Below, piece by piece: positions 42,039-53,561 of a stretch of 64,000 bases of DNA. A program made the position numbers and the translations under genes. The notes beneath the pieces were generated by a model that saw only the letters and a list, made by a program, of their open reading frames with translations, was not told the DNA's origin and searched no databases. Position 1 is the stretch's first letter, and every line of letters starts with the position of its first letter. The stretch spans positions 38,528 through 102,527 of the forward strand of contig NZ_JNIW01000007.1 of assembly GCF_000701425.1 (NCBI RefSeq), read 5' to 3'. Source of the stretch: Deinococcus frigens DSM 12807. GTDB lineage: Bacteria > Deinococcota > Deinococci > Deinococcales > Deinococcaceae.

Positions 42039-42779
42039 ATGAACTACGACGATTTCGCCGACCTGTATGACCACCAGTACGACCTCTACCGCGACGATCT
42101 GCATTTCTACGCGGGCGTGGCCGAGCGGGCGGCGGGGCCAGTGCTGGAGGTGGGGGCCGGGACCGGGCGCGTCACCGCCTACCTGGCGCGGCACGGCGTG
42201 GACGTGACCGGGCTGGAACCCAGCGAGCGCATGATCGCGCGGGCGCACGAGCGGGCGGCGGGGAGCGGCCTGGAGTTAAAGCTGGTACAGGGCGACGTGC
42301 AGACCTTCCGGCTGGAGCAGAAGTTCAGCCTCGTCATCGCCCCCTTCAATGCGCTGATGCACCTGTACACGCCGGGCGAGCAGGTGCAGGCGCTGGAGAA
42401 CCTGCGCGCGCACCTGGAGCCGGGGGGCCAGTTTGCCTTTGACCTCTACCTGCCGCGCTTCGGCAAGCCCAACACCGTGCGGCACGAGGGCGAGACCCTG
42501 CACGCGCCGGACGGCAGCCGCACCGACATCTTTCTGGTGCAGCGCCACGACAAGGTGCGCCAGCACATCACCACCGAATACCAGGTAGACACCACGCACG
42601 GCGGCGGGCGGCTGACCCGGCGGCACTACACCCTGACCCAGCGCTATTACACCCGCTACGAGGTGGAGTGGCTGCTGCGCTTCGCGGGTTTCGAGTCGCC
42701 GCGCGTGACCGGCAGTTTTCAGGGCGGCCCATTAGAAAAGGGCAGCGAGGTGATGGTCTTCCAGACGCGGGCGCTGTGA
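42039..42779 (+). CDS. Class I SAM-dependent methyltransferase
   Basis: A 246-residue methyltransferase with motif I GPVLEVGAGTGRVTAYLA, acidic loop LEPSERM, motif II LKLVQGDVQTF and motif IV FSLVIAPFNALMHL. The C-terminal beta region (RRHYTLTQRYYTRYEVEWLL) resembles small-molecule methyltransferases. The substrate is unknown. The last two codons and stop are the first bases of a 20-bp tandem repeat, so the repeat copies the gene's 3' end. Confidence 0.87.
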   Translation: MNYDDFADLYDHQYDLYRDDLHFYAGVAERAAGPVLEVGAGTGRVTAYLARHGVDVTGLEPSERMIARAHERAAGSGLELKLVQGDVQTFRLEQKFSLVIAPFNALMHLYTPGEQVQALENLRAHLEPGGQFAFDLYLPRFGKPNTVRHEGETLHAPDGSRTDIFLVQRHDKVRQHITTEYQVDTTHGGGRLTRRHYTLTQRYYTRYEVEWLLRFAGFESPRVTGSFQGGPLEKGSEVMVFQTRAL

Positions 42780-42861
42780 GGTGGGCATAGGCGCTGTGAG
42801 GTGGGCGCAGGCACTGTGAGGTGGGCGCAGGCACTGTGAGGTGGGCGCAGGCGCTGTGAGG
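42771..42861 (+). repeat. 20-bp tandem repeat, 4.5 copies
   Basis: Units GCGCTGTGAGGTGGGCATAG, GCGCTGTGAGGTGGGCGCAG, then two of GCACTGTGAGGTGGGCGCAG and a partial unit. The first unit starts in the methyltransferase codons for Ala-Leu-stop. The copies are nearly identical, so the array is recent and may vary in number. Confidence 0.95.
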
Positions 42862-42962
42862 GCGAATAGACCGGCGGCGCACAAAGGCGGGCAGGTCAGC
42901 TCACCCGCGCCGCCTTCCGCCACTCCAGCCCCGCCTACGGTCAGCCCACCCACTGAGCCGCT

Positions 42963-42968
42963 AGAATT
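42963..42968 (+). promoter_or_regulatory. -10 box of the M20 peptidase gene
   Basis: TAGAAT ends 7 bases before ATG 42976. It sits downstream of the 20-bp repeat, whose copy number could affect upstream promoter context. Confidence 0.55.
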
Positions 42969-42975
42969 GCGCCCG

Positions 42976-44061
42976 ATGCCTCTTGCTTACCTGGCGCGGA
43001 TCGCGCAGACGCCTGCGCCTACATTCCAGGAGGGCGCGCGGGCCGAACTGATCGCGTCGCTGTGGCGGGAGCTGGGCTACCCCTGTGACATCGACGCGGT
43101 GGGCAACGTGCTGACCCGTATTGCGCCTCCCAGCACCGAGGGCCACCCGGCGCTGCTGCTGGCCTCGCACCTGGACACCGTGTTCGAGGCCGGGACCGAC
43201 GTGGCCGTGCGCGAGGACGGCGGGCGGCTGATCGGGCCAGGGGTGGGCGACAACAGCGCCAGCCTGGCGGTTCTCACGGCGCTGCTGCGCGATCTGCGCG
43301 GGCAGACCGGGGTCCTGCGCCGTCCGCTGTGGATCGCGGCCAACGTGGGCGAGGAAGGGCTGGGTGACCTGCGCGGCAGCAAATACTTGATCGCGCAGCA
43401 CCGCGCGCAGTTGGGCGCATTTATTGCGGTGGACGGCTACCTGGGCATCGCGGTCACGCGCGGGGTGGGCGTGCGGCGCTACCGGGCCACCTTCCTGGGG
43501 CCGGGCGGGCATTCCTGGGGGGACCAGTCGCCCAGCGCCCTGCACGCGCTGGGGCGGGCCATCAGCGCGCTCTACGCCCTGCCCCTGCCGCCCTCGCCGC
43601 GCACCACGCTGAATGTGGGCGTGGCCTCGGGCGGCACCAGCGTCAATTCCATCGCGGCCAGCGCGGAACTGTTGCTGGACCTGCGTTCGCTGGACCCCGA
43701 GGTGCTGGGCAAACTGGACCGCCGCGCGGTGGCGGCCCTGCACGCGGCGGCGCGTGAAGCGGGCGTGACCGTGCGGGTGGAACAGGTGGGCGACCGGCCC
43801 GGCGGCGACCTGCACAGCGCGGCCCTGCTGCCCCCCATCCGCGAGGCCGCCCGCGAGATCCGCACCGAACTGCGAACCGCGTCCAGCAGCACCGATGCCA
43901 ATGCCGCCGCGCCCCACGGCCTGCCCGCCGTCGCCATCGGGGTGTACCGGGGCGGCAACGCGCACCGCCTGGACGAATGGGTCCAGACCAGCAGCCTGGA
44001 ACCGGGCCTGAAGTTCCTGCGCCGCGTGGTGGAACTGTACCAGCAGCAGCCGGTGGCGTAG
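42976..44061 (+). CDS. M20 family metallopeptidase
   Basis: A 361-residue zinc aminoacylase/peptidase. Metal ligands are in LASHLDTVF, GPGVGDNSA and NVGEEGLGD; the dimerisation domain includes GPGGHSWGDQSPSALHALGR, and the last ligand is near GNAHRLDEW. Close to PepT/ArgE/DapE-like enzymes that cleave small peptides or N-acyl amino acids; the exact substrate is not readable. Start chosen from the -10 box at 42963; the Pro-rich in-frame extension is rejected. Confidence 0.87.
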   Translation: MPLAYLARIAQTPAPTFQEGARAELIASLWRELGYPCDIDAVGNVLTRIAPPSTEGHPALLLASHLDTVFEAGTDVAVREDGGRLIGPGVGDNSASLAVLTALLRDLRGQTGVLRRPLWIAANVGEEGLGDLRGSKYLIAQHRAQLGAFIAVDGYLGIAVTRGVGVRRYRATFLGPGGHSWGDQSPSALHALGRAISALYALPLPPSPRTTLNVGVASGGTSVNSIAASAELLLDLRSLDPEVLGKLDRRAVAALHAAAREAGVTVRVEQVGDRPGGDLHSAALLPPIREAAREIRTELRTASSSTDANAAAPHGLPAVAIGVYRGGNAHRLDEWVQTSSLEPGLKFLRRVVELYQQQPVA

Positions 44062-44239
44062 GGGGGTCTCAAGGTCAAAAACGTCTGAAGGCGAGACGCC
44101 CCCACCCCACACCCTCGCCTCCCCCGCCTTCACTGTAGCCGTTCCCGCTTTTTGACGTCCAGGCGCAGCCTTTCGTGATATTGACAGCAATTTCGGCCCA
44201 CCATTTTCCCATCAATTCAGCGCAGAATGGGGGCCAGCT

Positions 44240-45607
44240 ATGAAACCTCTCGCGCGCCTCTCCGCACCGCGCCGTGTCGCCTCCGGCAGCCCTCTCCTGG
44301 CCCGCACGGGACGCGCCTTGACGCTGGGCAGCGCGCTGCTGCTGGGCGGCACCGGCGCGCAGGCGGCGTCCTCTCCGGCGCAACTGGTCTTTAACCGGGT
44401 CAACCACCTGATCGAGGACAACTACGGCGGGCTGTCCACGGTGGACCGTGTGGCCCTGGCCGCCGAGTACCAGAAGCGTCTGGACGCCGTGTGCAGCGGA
44501 GTTGCCGACTGCGCCGAGGCCAGGGCCTACCCGGTGCTTCAGGCCGAGGTCACGGCGCTGGGCGACGAACATACCTTCTTCCAGACGCCCGAGGACTTCA
44601 AGGACTTCTCGGCCAGTGCCAGCGGGGGCAACCGCCTGCAATTTGGCGTGAAGCTGGCCCGACTGGACGGCGAGAACCGCGTGGTCACCGAAGTCGTGCC
44701 GGGCAGCGCCGCCGAGGACGCGGGCCTGCTGCGCGGTGATCTGCTGCTGAGCATCGACGGCGCGCCGTACACCTTCAGCGGCCTTAAAACGGCCAAGGAG
44801 GGCGGCAAGCCCACCGCCCTGAGCCTGACCCGCCGGGGCGTGGGCCTAACCCTCACGCTGACCTCGCGCGAGAGCAGCACCCGCGATCTGCCGCGCATCA
44901 GCTACGTGCCCGCAGGCAGCCCGGCGGGAGCGGGGGCCATCACGACGCAGGGCGAGGTGGCCGTGCTGCGGATTCCCACCTTCCTGTCGGGCGGCGGGGT
45001 GGCCCAGCAGGTGCATGATCTGGTGGGGCAGGCCCAGGCACGCGGGGCGACGGGCATGCTCGTCGATCTGCGCAGCAACGGCGGCGGCAGCCTGTACGAG
45101 TGCGACAGCGGCGTCAGCGCCTTTGTTCCCAGCGTCACCCGCGTGGCGCGCAGCGTGGACGGCAATGTCCGCACGGTGGTCAGCCGGGGCACCCGCCTGG
45201 AAGACGGCAGGATCACCCCCGGCAGCGTCCGCAATCCTAATCTGTGGACTGGCCCGCTGGCTGTGCTGGTGGACAGCGGCAGCGCCTCGTGCAGCGAGTT
45301 CTTCGCCTACGAAATCCAGTACGCGGCGCGCGGCCCGGTCATCGGCGAGACGACCGCCGGGGTGGGCAACACCGCTACCCGCATTTTTGAAGTGGGCGAC
45401 GGCGCGCTGCAACTGACCATCCTGAACTACGCCAAGCCCGACGGCACGCCGTACCCCACCCGCATTACTCCCGATCAGCCATTGGCCCAGGGCGAGGAGC
45501 AGATTCGCCGCCTGACACAGGGCCAGGATGATCTGCTCGAAAGCGGCGTCAGGGCGCTGGCAAAGGCCCCGGTGCTGACGGTGGACCCGGCGCGCGATCA
45601 GCCGTAA
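44240..45607 (+). CDS. S41 family peptidase (CtpA/tail-specific protease-like)
   Basis: A 455-residue exported serine peptidase. N-terminal signal (ALTLGSALLLGGTGAQA), a PDZ domain (VVPGSAAEDAGLLRGDLLLSID) near residue 150, then the S41 catalytic domain. That domain has MLVDLRSNGGGSLYE and the nucleophile in VDSGSASCSEFFAYEIQ. The basic partner would be the Lys normally 4 residues on; here the motif reads S-A-S-C-S-E, so catalytic assignment is tentative. Probably acts on envelope proteins. A strong terminator follows. Confidence 0.88.
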   Translation: MKPLARLSAPRRVASGSPLLARTGRALTLGSALLLGGTGAQAASSPAQLVFNRVNHLIEDNYGGLSTVDRVALAAEYQKRLDAVCSGVADCAEARAYPVLQAEVTALGDEHTFFQTPEDFKDFSASASGGNRLQFGVKLARLDGENRVVTEVVPGSAAEDAGLLRGDLLLSIDGAPYTFSGLKTAKEGGKPTALSLTRRGVGLTLTLTSRESSTRDLPRISYVPAGSPAGAGAITTQGEVAVLRIPTFLSGGGVAQQVHDLVGQAQARGATGMLVDLRSNGGGSLYECDSGVSAFVPSVTRVARSVDGNVRTVVSRGTRLEDGRITPGSVRNPNLWTGPLAVLVDSGSASCSEFFAYEIQYAARGPVIGETTAGVGNTATRIFEVGDGALQLTILNYAKPDGTPYPTRITPDQPLAQGEEQIRRLTQGQDDLLESGVRALAKAPVLTVDPARDQP

Positions 45608-46334
45608 GCGCGAGAGGCTGACACCGGATGACAGCAGAGCGCCTGCGTGGATCGCAGGCGCTCTTTTCTTGCACGGTCAACCCCTGTCCCCAGAAATATT
45701 CCTGCGCCAGGATGTAAAGTGCGCTCTGCACGTCGGCCATGTCCTCCAGCGGCACGCCCGCAGCAGGCCATTCGCGCTGAACGTAGTGACAGCGGCCCAC
45801 GAAATCCCGCAGCAGACCGCCCACGCTGCTCTTATCCAGCCCCTCAGCTTTGTCGTACAGCGCCTGGATGGCCCTGGCCGAGAAAGACGCCCGGTAAAAA
45901 GGATGGCGTTCGGGGGCGGCGATGAACAAAAAGTACGAGGCCACGCTCGTCCGGGCATTCAGGGAAGCAAAGCGCTTTCTGCTGGTTTCGGAGAGGGCAG
46001 CCAGCGACGGGTCCAGCATGCCCCAGAAGGCATCGGCCTCGCTGAACTTCGCCTGATCGGACCACAGCCGGGTCAGGGCCTGACGGAACAGGTCTGGGTT
46101 GGCCGCCACCACCGCGTTCAGGTCATCCCTTGTGCGCCAGTCCAGCAGGTTGAGGGGCTGCTGCTGCACGTCGGCATGTTCGGTTTCGCCGCGCAAAAAG
46201 GTCTCCAGCCCCTCGCGCGTCCTGGCGGCACCTTCCCGCTTGTACTGGCGTTCGTCCCGGTCCAGTTGCTCGCGCTTGTCCTCGCGTTTCAGGTAGTCCG
46301 CCGCCCCCTCCATGCGCCGCCGGTGGGTGGTCAT
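45549..46334 (-). CDS. Unknown protein with possible McrB-N-like domain
   Basis: A 261-residue ORF. Residues 8-50 are a highly charged Lys/Arg/Glu helix (likely coiled coil). Residues about 60-210 contain SYFLFIAAPERHPFYRASFS and RDFVGRCHYVQREW, reminiscent of the regulatory domain at the N terminus of some McrB-like AAA proteins. The similarity is from memory only. The last about 45 residues are Pro/Ala-rich and are read through the terminator of the S41 gene, so the true 3' end may be lost. Its ATG is completed by the A of the mobile element inserted upstream, with GGAG from that element as ribosome-binding site. Confidence 0.6.
   Translation of the reverse strand: MTTHRRRMEGAADYLKREDKREQLDRDERQYKREGAARTREGLETFLRGETEHADVQQQPLNLLDWRTRDDLNAVVAANPDLFRQALTRLWSDQAKFSEADAFWGMLDPSLAALSETSRKRFASLNARTSVASYFLFIAAPERHPFYRASFSARAIQALYDKAEGLDKSSVGGLLRDFVGRCHYVQREWPAAGVPLEDMADVQSALYILAQEYFWGQGLTVQEKSACDPRRRSAVIRCQPLALTADRAPGPPSAPGPLPAP
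45637..45669 (+). terminator. Intrinsic terminator after the S41 peptidase gene
   Basis: GAGCGCCTGCG (45637-45647) pairs perfectly with CGCAGGCGCTC (45653-45663) around TGGAT, followed by TTTTCTT. It lies inside the 3' part of the opposite-strand ORF. Confidence 0.92.
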
Positions 46335-46503
46335 ACGGACTCCGATTGAAAGGTGTTAGAAACACCTGAACATCCGAGTGGGCATCCAGGCGTCCGCATG
46401 AGCGCTGCTCTGGACCGAACAGCGAGGAGAACAATGGGTTTCGGGCGTAACGTGGATGAACCGGCGCTCTCCCGATTCATGCACGAAACAAACGGAATCC
46501 GTA
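46334..46503 (-). repeat. MITE-like small mobile repeat, copy 2 (170 bp)
   Basis: Same element as at 2343 and 59885 but in reverse orientation. A central region is about 36 bp longer (roughly 46366-46430 on this copy), while both ends are conserved. TCA at 46331-46333 and 46504-46506 is the 3-bp target duplication. The right-hand TCA is the accC stop codon on the minus strand. The hairpin arms read GAATCGG and CCGGTTC, changed in step relative to copy 1. Confidence 0.9.
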
Positions 46504-47841
<1,338 letters not shown>

Positions 47842-47974
47842 GCCGCCGCCTTGTACGAGATGGCTCTGATTCCCGAACATCCGGGAAATCGCCGGACGTT
47901 CGTCCATCGCCGCCCTCCCGTACCTGTTGCTACTCGCTCTGCTCGGATTCGTCTTCGACTCATCGCAATTCCTC

Positions 47975-48484
<510 letters not shown>

Positions 48485-48670
48485 GGCCCCTCCTTGTGAT
48501 CGTAACAATCGGGTCTGCTGCGGTAGGTTGCGCCTGTCCATCATGACGGGTCACCAGTGGGGAGAGCCTCCCCCATGCCTGACGCCCGTTTGGCTGCCTG
48601 CCGAGTTTAGCGGCTTCCACGCGTCTGTGGGCAGAATTTTCAACTCGGTCCAGTTCTATTGCATGGCTTG

Positions 48671-49375
48671 TTAACTCAGTCCCTCGGCCTCGCGCACGAT
48701 GTCCAGCACCCGCTCGCGCACGGCGCGTTCCTCGCGCAGGTAGCGTTCGGCGCTCATCTGCACGCCGATGGCCGCCACCAGCGCGCCCGCGTAGTGGTAC
48801 GGCACGCCCAGGGTGCATTGCCCCGGAATCCATTCCTCGATGCTGTAGGCGTAGCCCAGCCGCCCCACCCGCGCCACCTCGGTGTGCCACTCGTCCAGCG
48901 TGGTGATGCTGCTCTGGGTGCAGGGGGCAAAGGTCTTGGGCGTGATGTCCGCGTGGGCGTACAGAATCTTGCCGCTGGCGGTGGAGGTGGCGGGCAGGTA
49001 GATGTCCAGCGGCAGATCGATGTCGGCGTCCGGGTGGCGTTCGCGGATGGCGGCCACCACTTCCTCGCCCTCCAGAATGCACAGAAAGGCCACGCAGCGC
49101 ACCTCCAGCGCCAGCCGGGTGATCAGTGAGCGGGCCTCCGGGAACCACGGCAGCGAGGCCGTGAGCTGCGCGCCCATCTCGGCCAGGTGCCATGACAGGC
49201 GGTATTTCCCGGCAGGAGTGCGGCGCAGGAAACCCGCTCCGGTCAGGCCCGCCAGATACGCGTGGGCCGTGGCACGCGGCACGCCCAGATGTGCCGCCAG
49301 AGCGCGCACGCCCCATTCCGGCTGCTCGGCACTGAAGGCCGACAGGATGTTCGACGCTTTCTGTAAGGACAGCAC
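48671..49375 (-). CDS. IclR-family transcriptional regulator
   Basis: A 234-residue regulator: N-terminal winged helix (GVRALAAHLGVPRATAHAYLAGLTGAGFL) and IclR effector domain (YLPATSTASGKILYA; GYAYSIEEWIPG; VAAIGVQM). Members bind small acids such as acetate-, pyruvate- or aromatic-pathway metabolites. It lies upstream of accB on the same strand (186 bases), so it could be linked to acetyl-CoA carboxylase control; unproven. GTG start with TAAGCT 6 bases upstream. Confidence 0.88.
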   Translation of the reverse strand: MLSLQKASNILSAFSAEQPEWGVRALAAHLGVPRATAHAYLAGLTGAGFLRRTPAGKYRLSWHLAEMGAQLTASLPWFPEARSLITRLALEVRCVAFLCILEGEEVVAAIRERHPDADIDLPLDIYLPATSTASGKILYAHADITPKTFAPCTQSSITTLDEWHTEVARVGRLGYAYSIEEWIPGQCTLGVPYHYAGALVAAIGVQMSAERYLREERAVRERVLDIVREAEGLS

Positions 49376-49381
49376 CCGTCC

Positions 49382-49387
49382 AGCTTA
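49382..49387 (-). promoter_or_regulatory. -10 box of the IclR gene
   Basis: TAAGCT on the minus strand ends 6 bases before GTG 49375, supporting that start. Confidence 0.5.
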
Positions 49388-49535
49388 CGCGGACATCGGG
49401 TGAAATGTATATGTGGCCTGGGCTTCATTGTGGGTTGAGGGAGGGGGAGAGGAATCTGCTGTCTGGGCGGAGTTTTGCGGTTCAGCCCCTCCCGTCCTTA
49501 TAAGGAAGTGGTTTTCCGTTTTTTGCGATTGCCTT

Positions 49536-49580
49536 CTGAGGGAAGCTGGCAGCACAGCCAACTCAGGGGTTTCCCTTCAA
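49536..49580 (+). repeat. Degenerate dispersed repeat, copy C
   Basis: CTGAGGGAAGCTGGCAGCAC followed by AGCCAACTCAGGGGTTTCCC; related to the segments at 23824 and 35591, and adjacent to the 3' end of the Imm5-like gene. Confidence 0.5.
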
Positions 49581-49581
49581 C

Positions 49582-49974
49582 TCAGCGAAAGGCGAAAGCC
49601 CACAGCCGTTCCGGGAGCTGTCCCCTTTGCCATTCGCGTTCTGCATCTGCATCTGAAGCCGCAGTCAGCGCATATCTGGCCGCATGTGGCGCATGAGTCA
49701 CCACATGCGCGGTGGCGGCGGCATGCCCAGCAGCACGGGCGGCAGCGATAGCAGTGGGGTTCGAGGCTTCACGCGCCGCCGCGTGGGAGGCGAAGGCAGC
49801 GGCCCGCGCCTCTGCCATGCTCAGATCGCCGTGCGCCCAGGCCCGCGCCGCCTCAATGGCTTTCCGGGGGCGGTCATCCTGCGGGCAACGCGCCTCGAAA
49901 GCCTCCAGCACGTGCGCTGCACAGTCGGCGGCCCACAGAGCCAGGAGAACATGGTCTTGCGGGTCAGGTTTCAA
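49582..49974 (-). CDS. Imm5-like putative immunity protein
   Basis: A 130-residue all-helical, Ala/His-rich protein: LLALWAADCAAHVLEAFEAR, DDRPRKAIEAARAWAHGDLS, ARAAAFASHAAAREA and ARAAGHAAATAHVVTHAPHA. This is the pattern of proteins annotated as putative immunity protein (Imm5-like) in toxin-immunity loci. No toxin gene is nearby. The best start is TTG 49974, 23 bases after the M42 stop; a ribosome-binding site GAGGAG is rather far upstream. It is likely coupled to the M42 gene. Confidence 0.75.
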   Translation of the reverse strand: MKPDPQDHVLLALWAADCAAHVLEAFEARCPQDDRPRKAIEAARAWAHGDLSMAEARAAAFASHAAAREASNPTAIAAARAAGHAAATAHVVTHAPHAARYALTAASDADAEREWQRGQLPERLWAFAFR

Positions 49975-49997
49975 GGCCCAGTCTCCCCTGCTCCTCG

Positions 49998-51029
49998 TTA
50001 CTTCACATACGACAGCATCAGCGCCGCCGTGTCGCGCAGGGCGTCGGTGTGCATGCGCTCGTAGGAGTGGCTGGCGTCCACGCCGGGGCCGATCAGCGCC
50101 ACCGGGTAATCGCCGCCCGCCCGCCACGCCGCCGTCCCGTCCGAGGAATAGAAGGGATAGAGGTCCACGCGCAAATCCAGGCCCGCTGCTGCCGCTGCCG
50201 CCCGCAGGCGATTGCCTAGAGCGTGATCGTAGGGACCGCCGCTGTCGGCCACGCACAGGGTGACGCAATGTTCACTGCTGGTCTGGCCGTCGCCCACCGC
50301 CGCCATGTCCACGGCGATCAATTCATCGGTGTGCGGCGGAATGCCGGTGGCTGCGCCGTGGCCGACTTCCTCGTAGGTGGTGACGTGAAAGGCCACCGTT
50401 TTGGCAGGCGGAGTTTTGATCAGTTCACGGCTCACGGCCAGGAAGATGGCCACCGCCGCCTTGTTGTCCAGGTGACGCGACTTGATGTATCCGGCGGCGG
50501 TGACGCGGGGCCGGGCGTCGTAGCTGACGAAATCGCCCACGCCGATGCCCAGGGTGCGGGTCTCGGCGGCGCTGCCGGTCTGCTCGTCCAGCCGCACCTC
50601 CATCACGGACGCCTCGCGCTTGAGGTCACGCAGGGCCGCTCCGTGGACATGGGTGCTCTGGCGGATGTTGACCACCGTTCCGGTGATGACGCGCCCGCTC
50701 TGGGTATGCACGCGCACGTCCTCGCCCTCCACGGTGGCCCAGTCGTAACCGCCCAGCGTGGACAGCAGCAGGCGGCCATTATTTTTGATGCCCTTGACCA
50801 TCGCGCCCAGCGTGTCGGTGTGGCCGCTGAAGGTGACGTGGCCCGCGCCGCTACCGGGAACCTCCCAGGTCAGTGCGCCCTTGCGGGTGCGCGTCGGCGT
50901 GAGACCCAGCGCCGCCACCTCCTGCTCGATCAGCGCGGCGGCGGCCCCCGTGAACCCGGTGGGGCTGGGGGTGTCCAGCAGACGCACGAGCACATCCAGC
51001 GTGTAATCCAGATCAAATGCGGGATTCAT
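49998..51029 (-). CDS. M42 family metallopeptidase
   Basis: A 343-residue di-metal aminopeptidase (FrvX/TET/glutamyl aminopeptidase type). Metal ligands are in FSGHTDTLG, the central [23 protein letters not shown] and [10 protein letters not shown]. The inserted beta-domain ([19 protein letters not shown]) is typical of M42. Cytoplasmic peptide degradation. TGGAGG precedes the ATG. Confidence 0.91.
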   Translation of the reverse strand: MNPAFDLDYTLDVLVRLLDTPSPTGFTGAAAALIEQEVAALGLTPTRTRKGALTWEVPGSGAGHVTFSGHTDTLGAMVKGIKNNGRLLLSTLGGYDWATVEGEDVRVHTQSGRVITGTVVNIRQSTHVHGAALRDLKREASVMEVRLDEQTGSAAETRTLGIGVGDFVSYDARPRVTAAGYIKSRHLDNKAAVAIFLAVSRELIKTPPAKTVAFHVTTYEEVGHGAATGIPPHTDELIAVDMAAVGDGQTSSEHCVTLCVADSGGPYDHALGNRLRAAAAAAGLDLRVDLYPFYSSDGTAAWRAGGDYPVALIGPGVDASHSYERMHTDALRDTAALMLSYVK

Positions 51030-51136
51030 GGCCTCCAATATGGCGGAATCCGCGCCCGCTGTCTCCAGCACAGGAACTCCAGGGCAGGAACACGCCACCA
51101 TCCGTTTTCCCAGGCGGTGCTACGCTCAGGAGCGAT

Positions 51137-52543
<1,407 letters not shown>

Positions 52544-52598
52544 GTCGGACGCAATCTTTGATGAATGGGGGGCGGGCCACGCGGTCTGCCCCCCTGTC

Positions 52599-52604
52599 TA
52601 TGAT
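52599..52604 (+). promoter_or_regulatory. -10 box of manA
   Basis: TATGAT (five of six consensus bases) ends 6 bases before the manA ATG; leaderless spacing. Confidence 0.6.
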
Positions 52605-52610
52605 GCGGGC

Positions 52611-53558
52611 ATGACCCAGAACCTCTCCTCTCCCCTGCCGCTGGAATCCAGGCTCGTCGAGCGCGTGTGGGGCGGCACCCGGCTGCTCCCGGCGGGCAGC
52701 GACGATGGCCGCAAAATTGGCGAGGCGTGGGTGGTGGGCGAGGACAATCACGTTTCGGACGGTCCACAGGCCGGGCAGACACTGGCAGAACTGGCAAAGC
52801 AGTTTCCGAAAGAGTTGCTGGGAAGCCGCGCCACCTCTGGCCGCTTTCCGCTGCTGATCAAGCTGCTGGACTGCGCCGAGTGGCTCAGCGTGCAGGTTCA
52901 CCCGGACGACGCGCAGGCCCGCGCACTGGAGGGCGAGGGCTTTTTAGGCAAGACCGAGGCGTGGCAGGTGCTGGACGCCGACACGGGCGCGCAGATCATC
53001 GCGGGCATTCGGGACGGCACCCCGCAAGACACGCTGAGCACGGCGATTGTGGCCGGAAAGGTCATGGATCATGTGGCGTATACGCCCGTCCACGCCGGGG
53101 ACACCTTCATGATTCCCGCCGGAACGGTCCACGCGCTGGGGCCAGGGGTCTTTCTGTACGAGGTCCAGCAGACCAGTGACCTGACCTACCGGATCTACGA
53201 TTGGGACCGTCCCGCTGCCGCTGGCCGCGCCCTGCACCTTGAAAAGAGCGGACAGGTCGCGCGGCCCTGGCCCGCCCCGGCCCTGCCCCCACCGCCCACC
53301 GGGGAGGCCGTTCAGGAGCTTACGCGTTGCGACTACTTCGTGCTGGAGCGGCTGACCAACCGGGACGGCACGCTGGCGGGCGACACCGCCGGACAGACCT
53401 TCCACGTCCTGACCGTAACGCAAGGCGAGGCGACGGTGAAGGCGGGCGGCGAACAGCACACGCTCGGTCAGTTCGAGTCGCTACTGCTGCCCGCTGCTGT
53501 CGGCACTTACATGCTCTGCGGCGACTTTGAGATGTTGCGCTCCAGCCTGCCGGAATAA
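52611..53558 (+). CDS. manA: Mannose-6-phosphate isomerase, class I
   Basis: Interconverts fructose-6-phosphate and mannose-6-phosphate. The 315-residue protein is the short Bacillus-type form: [27 protein letters not shown] with zinc ligands, [11 protein letters not shown] and [33 protein letters not shown]. It faces the phosphohexomutase gene with only 3 bases between the stops; together they feed mannose-1-phosphate or glucose-1-phosphate to surface polysaccharides. Confidence 0.93.
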   Translation: MTQNLSSPLPLESRLVERVWGGTRLLPAGSDDGRKIGEAWVVGEDNHVSDGPQAGQTLAELAKQFPKELLGSRATSGRFPLLIKLLDCAEWLSVQVHPDDAQARALEGEGFLGKTEAWQVLDADTGAQIIAGIRDGTPQDTLSTAIVAGKVMDHVAYTPVHAGDTFMIPAGTVHALGPGVFLYEVQQTSDLTYRIYDWDRPAAAGRALHLEKSGQVARPWPAPALPPPPTGEAVQELTRCDYFVLERLTNRDGTLAGDTAGQTFHVLTVTQGEATVKAGGEQHTLGQFESLLLPAAVGTYMLCGDFEMLRSSLPE

Positions 53559-53561
53559 CGC

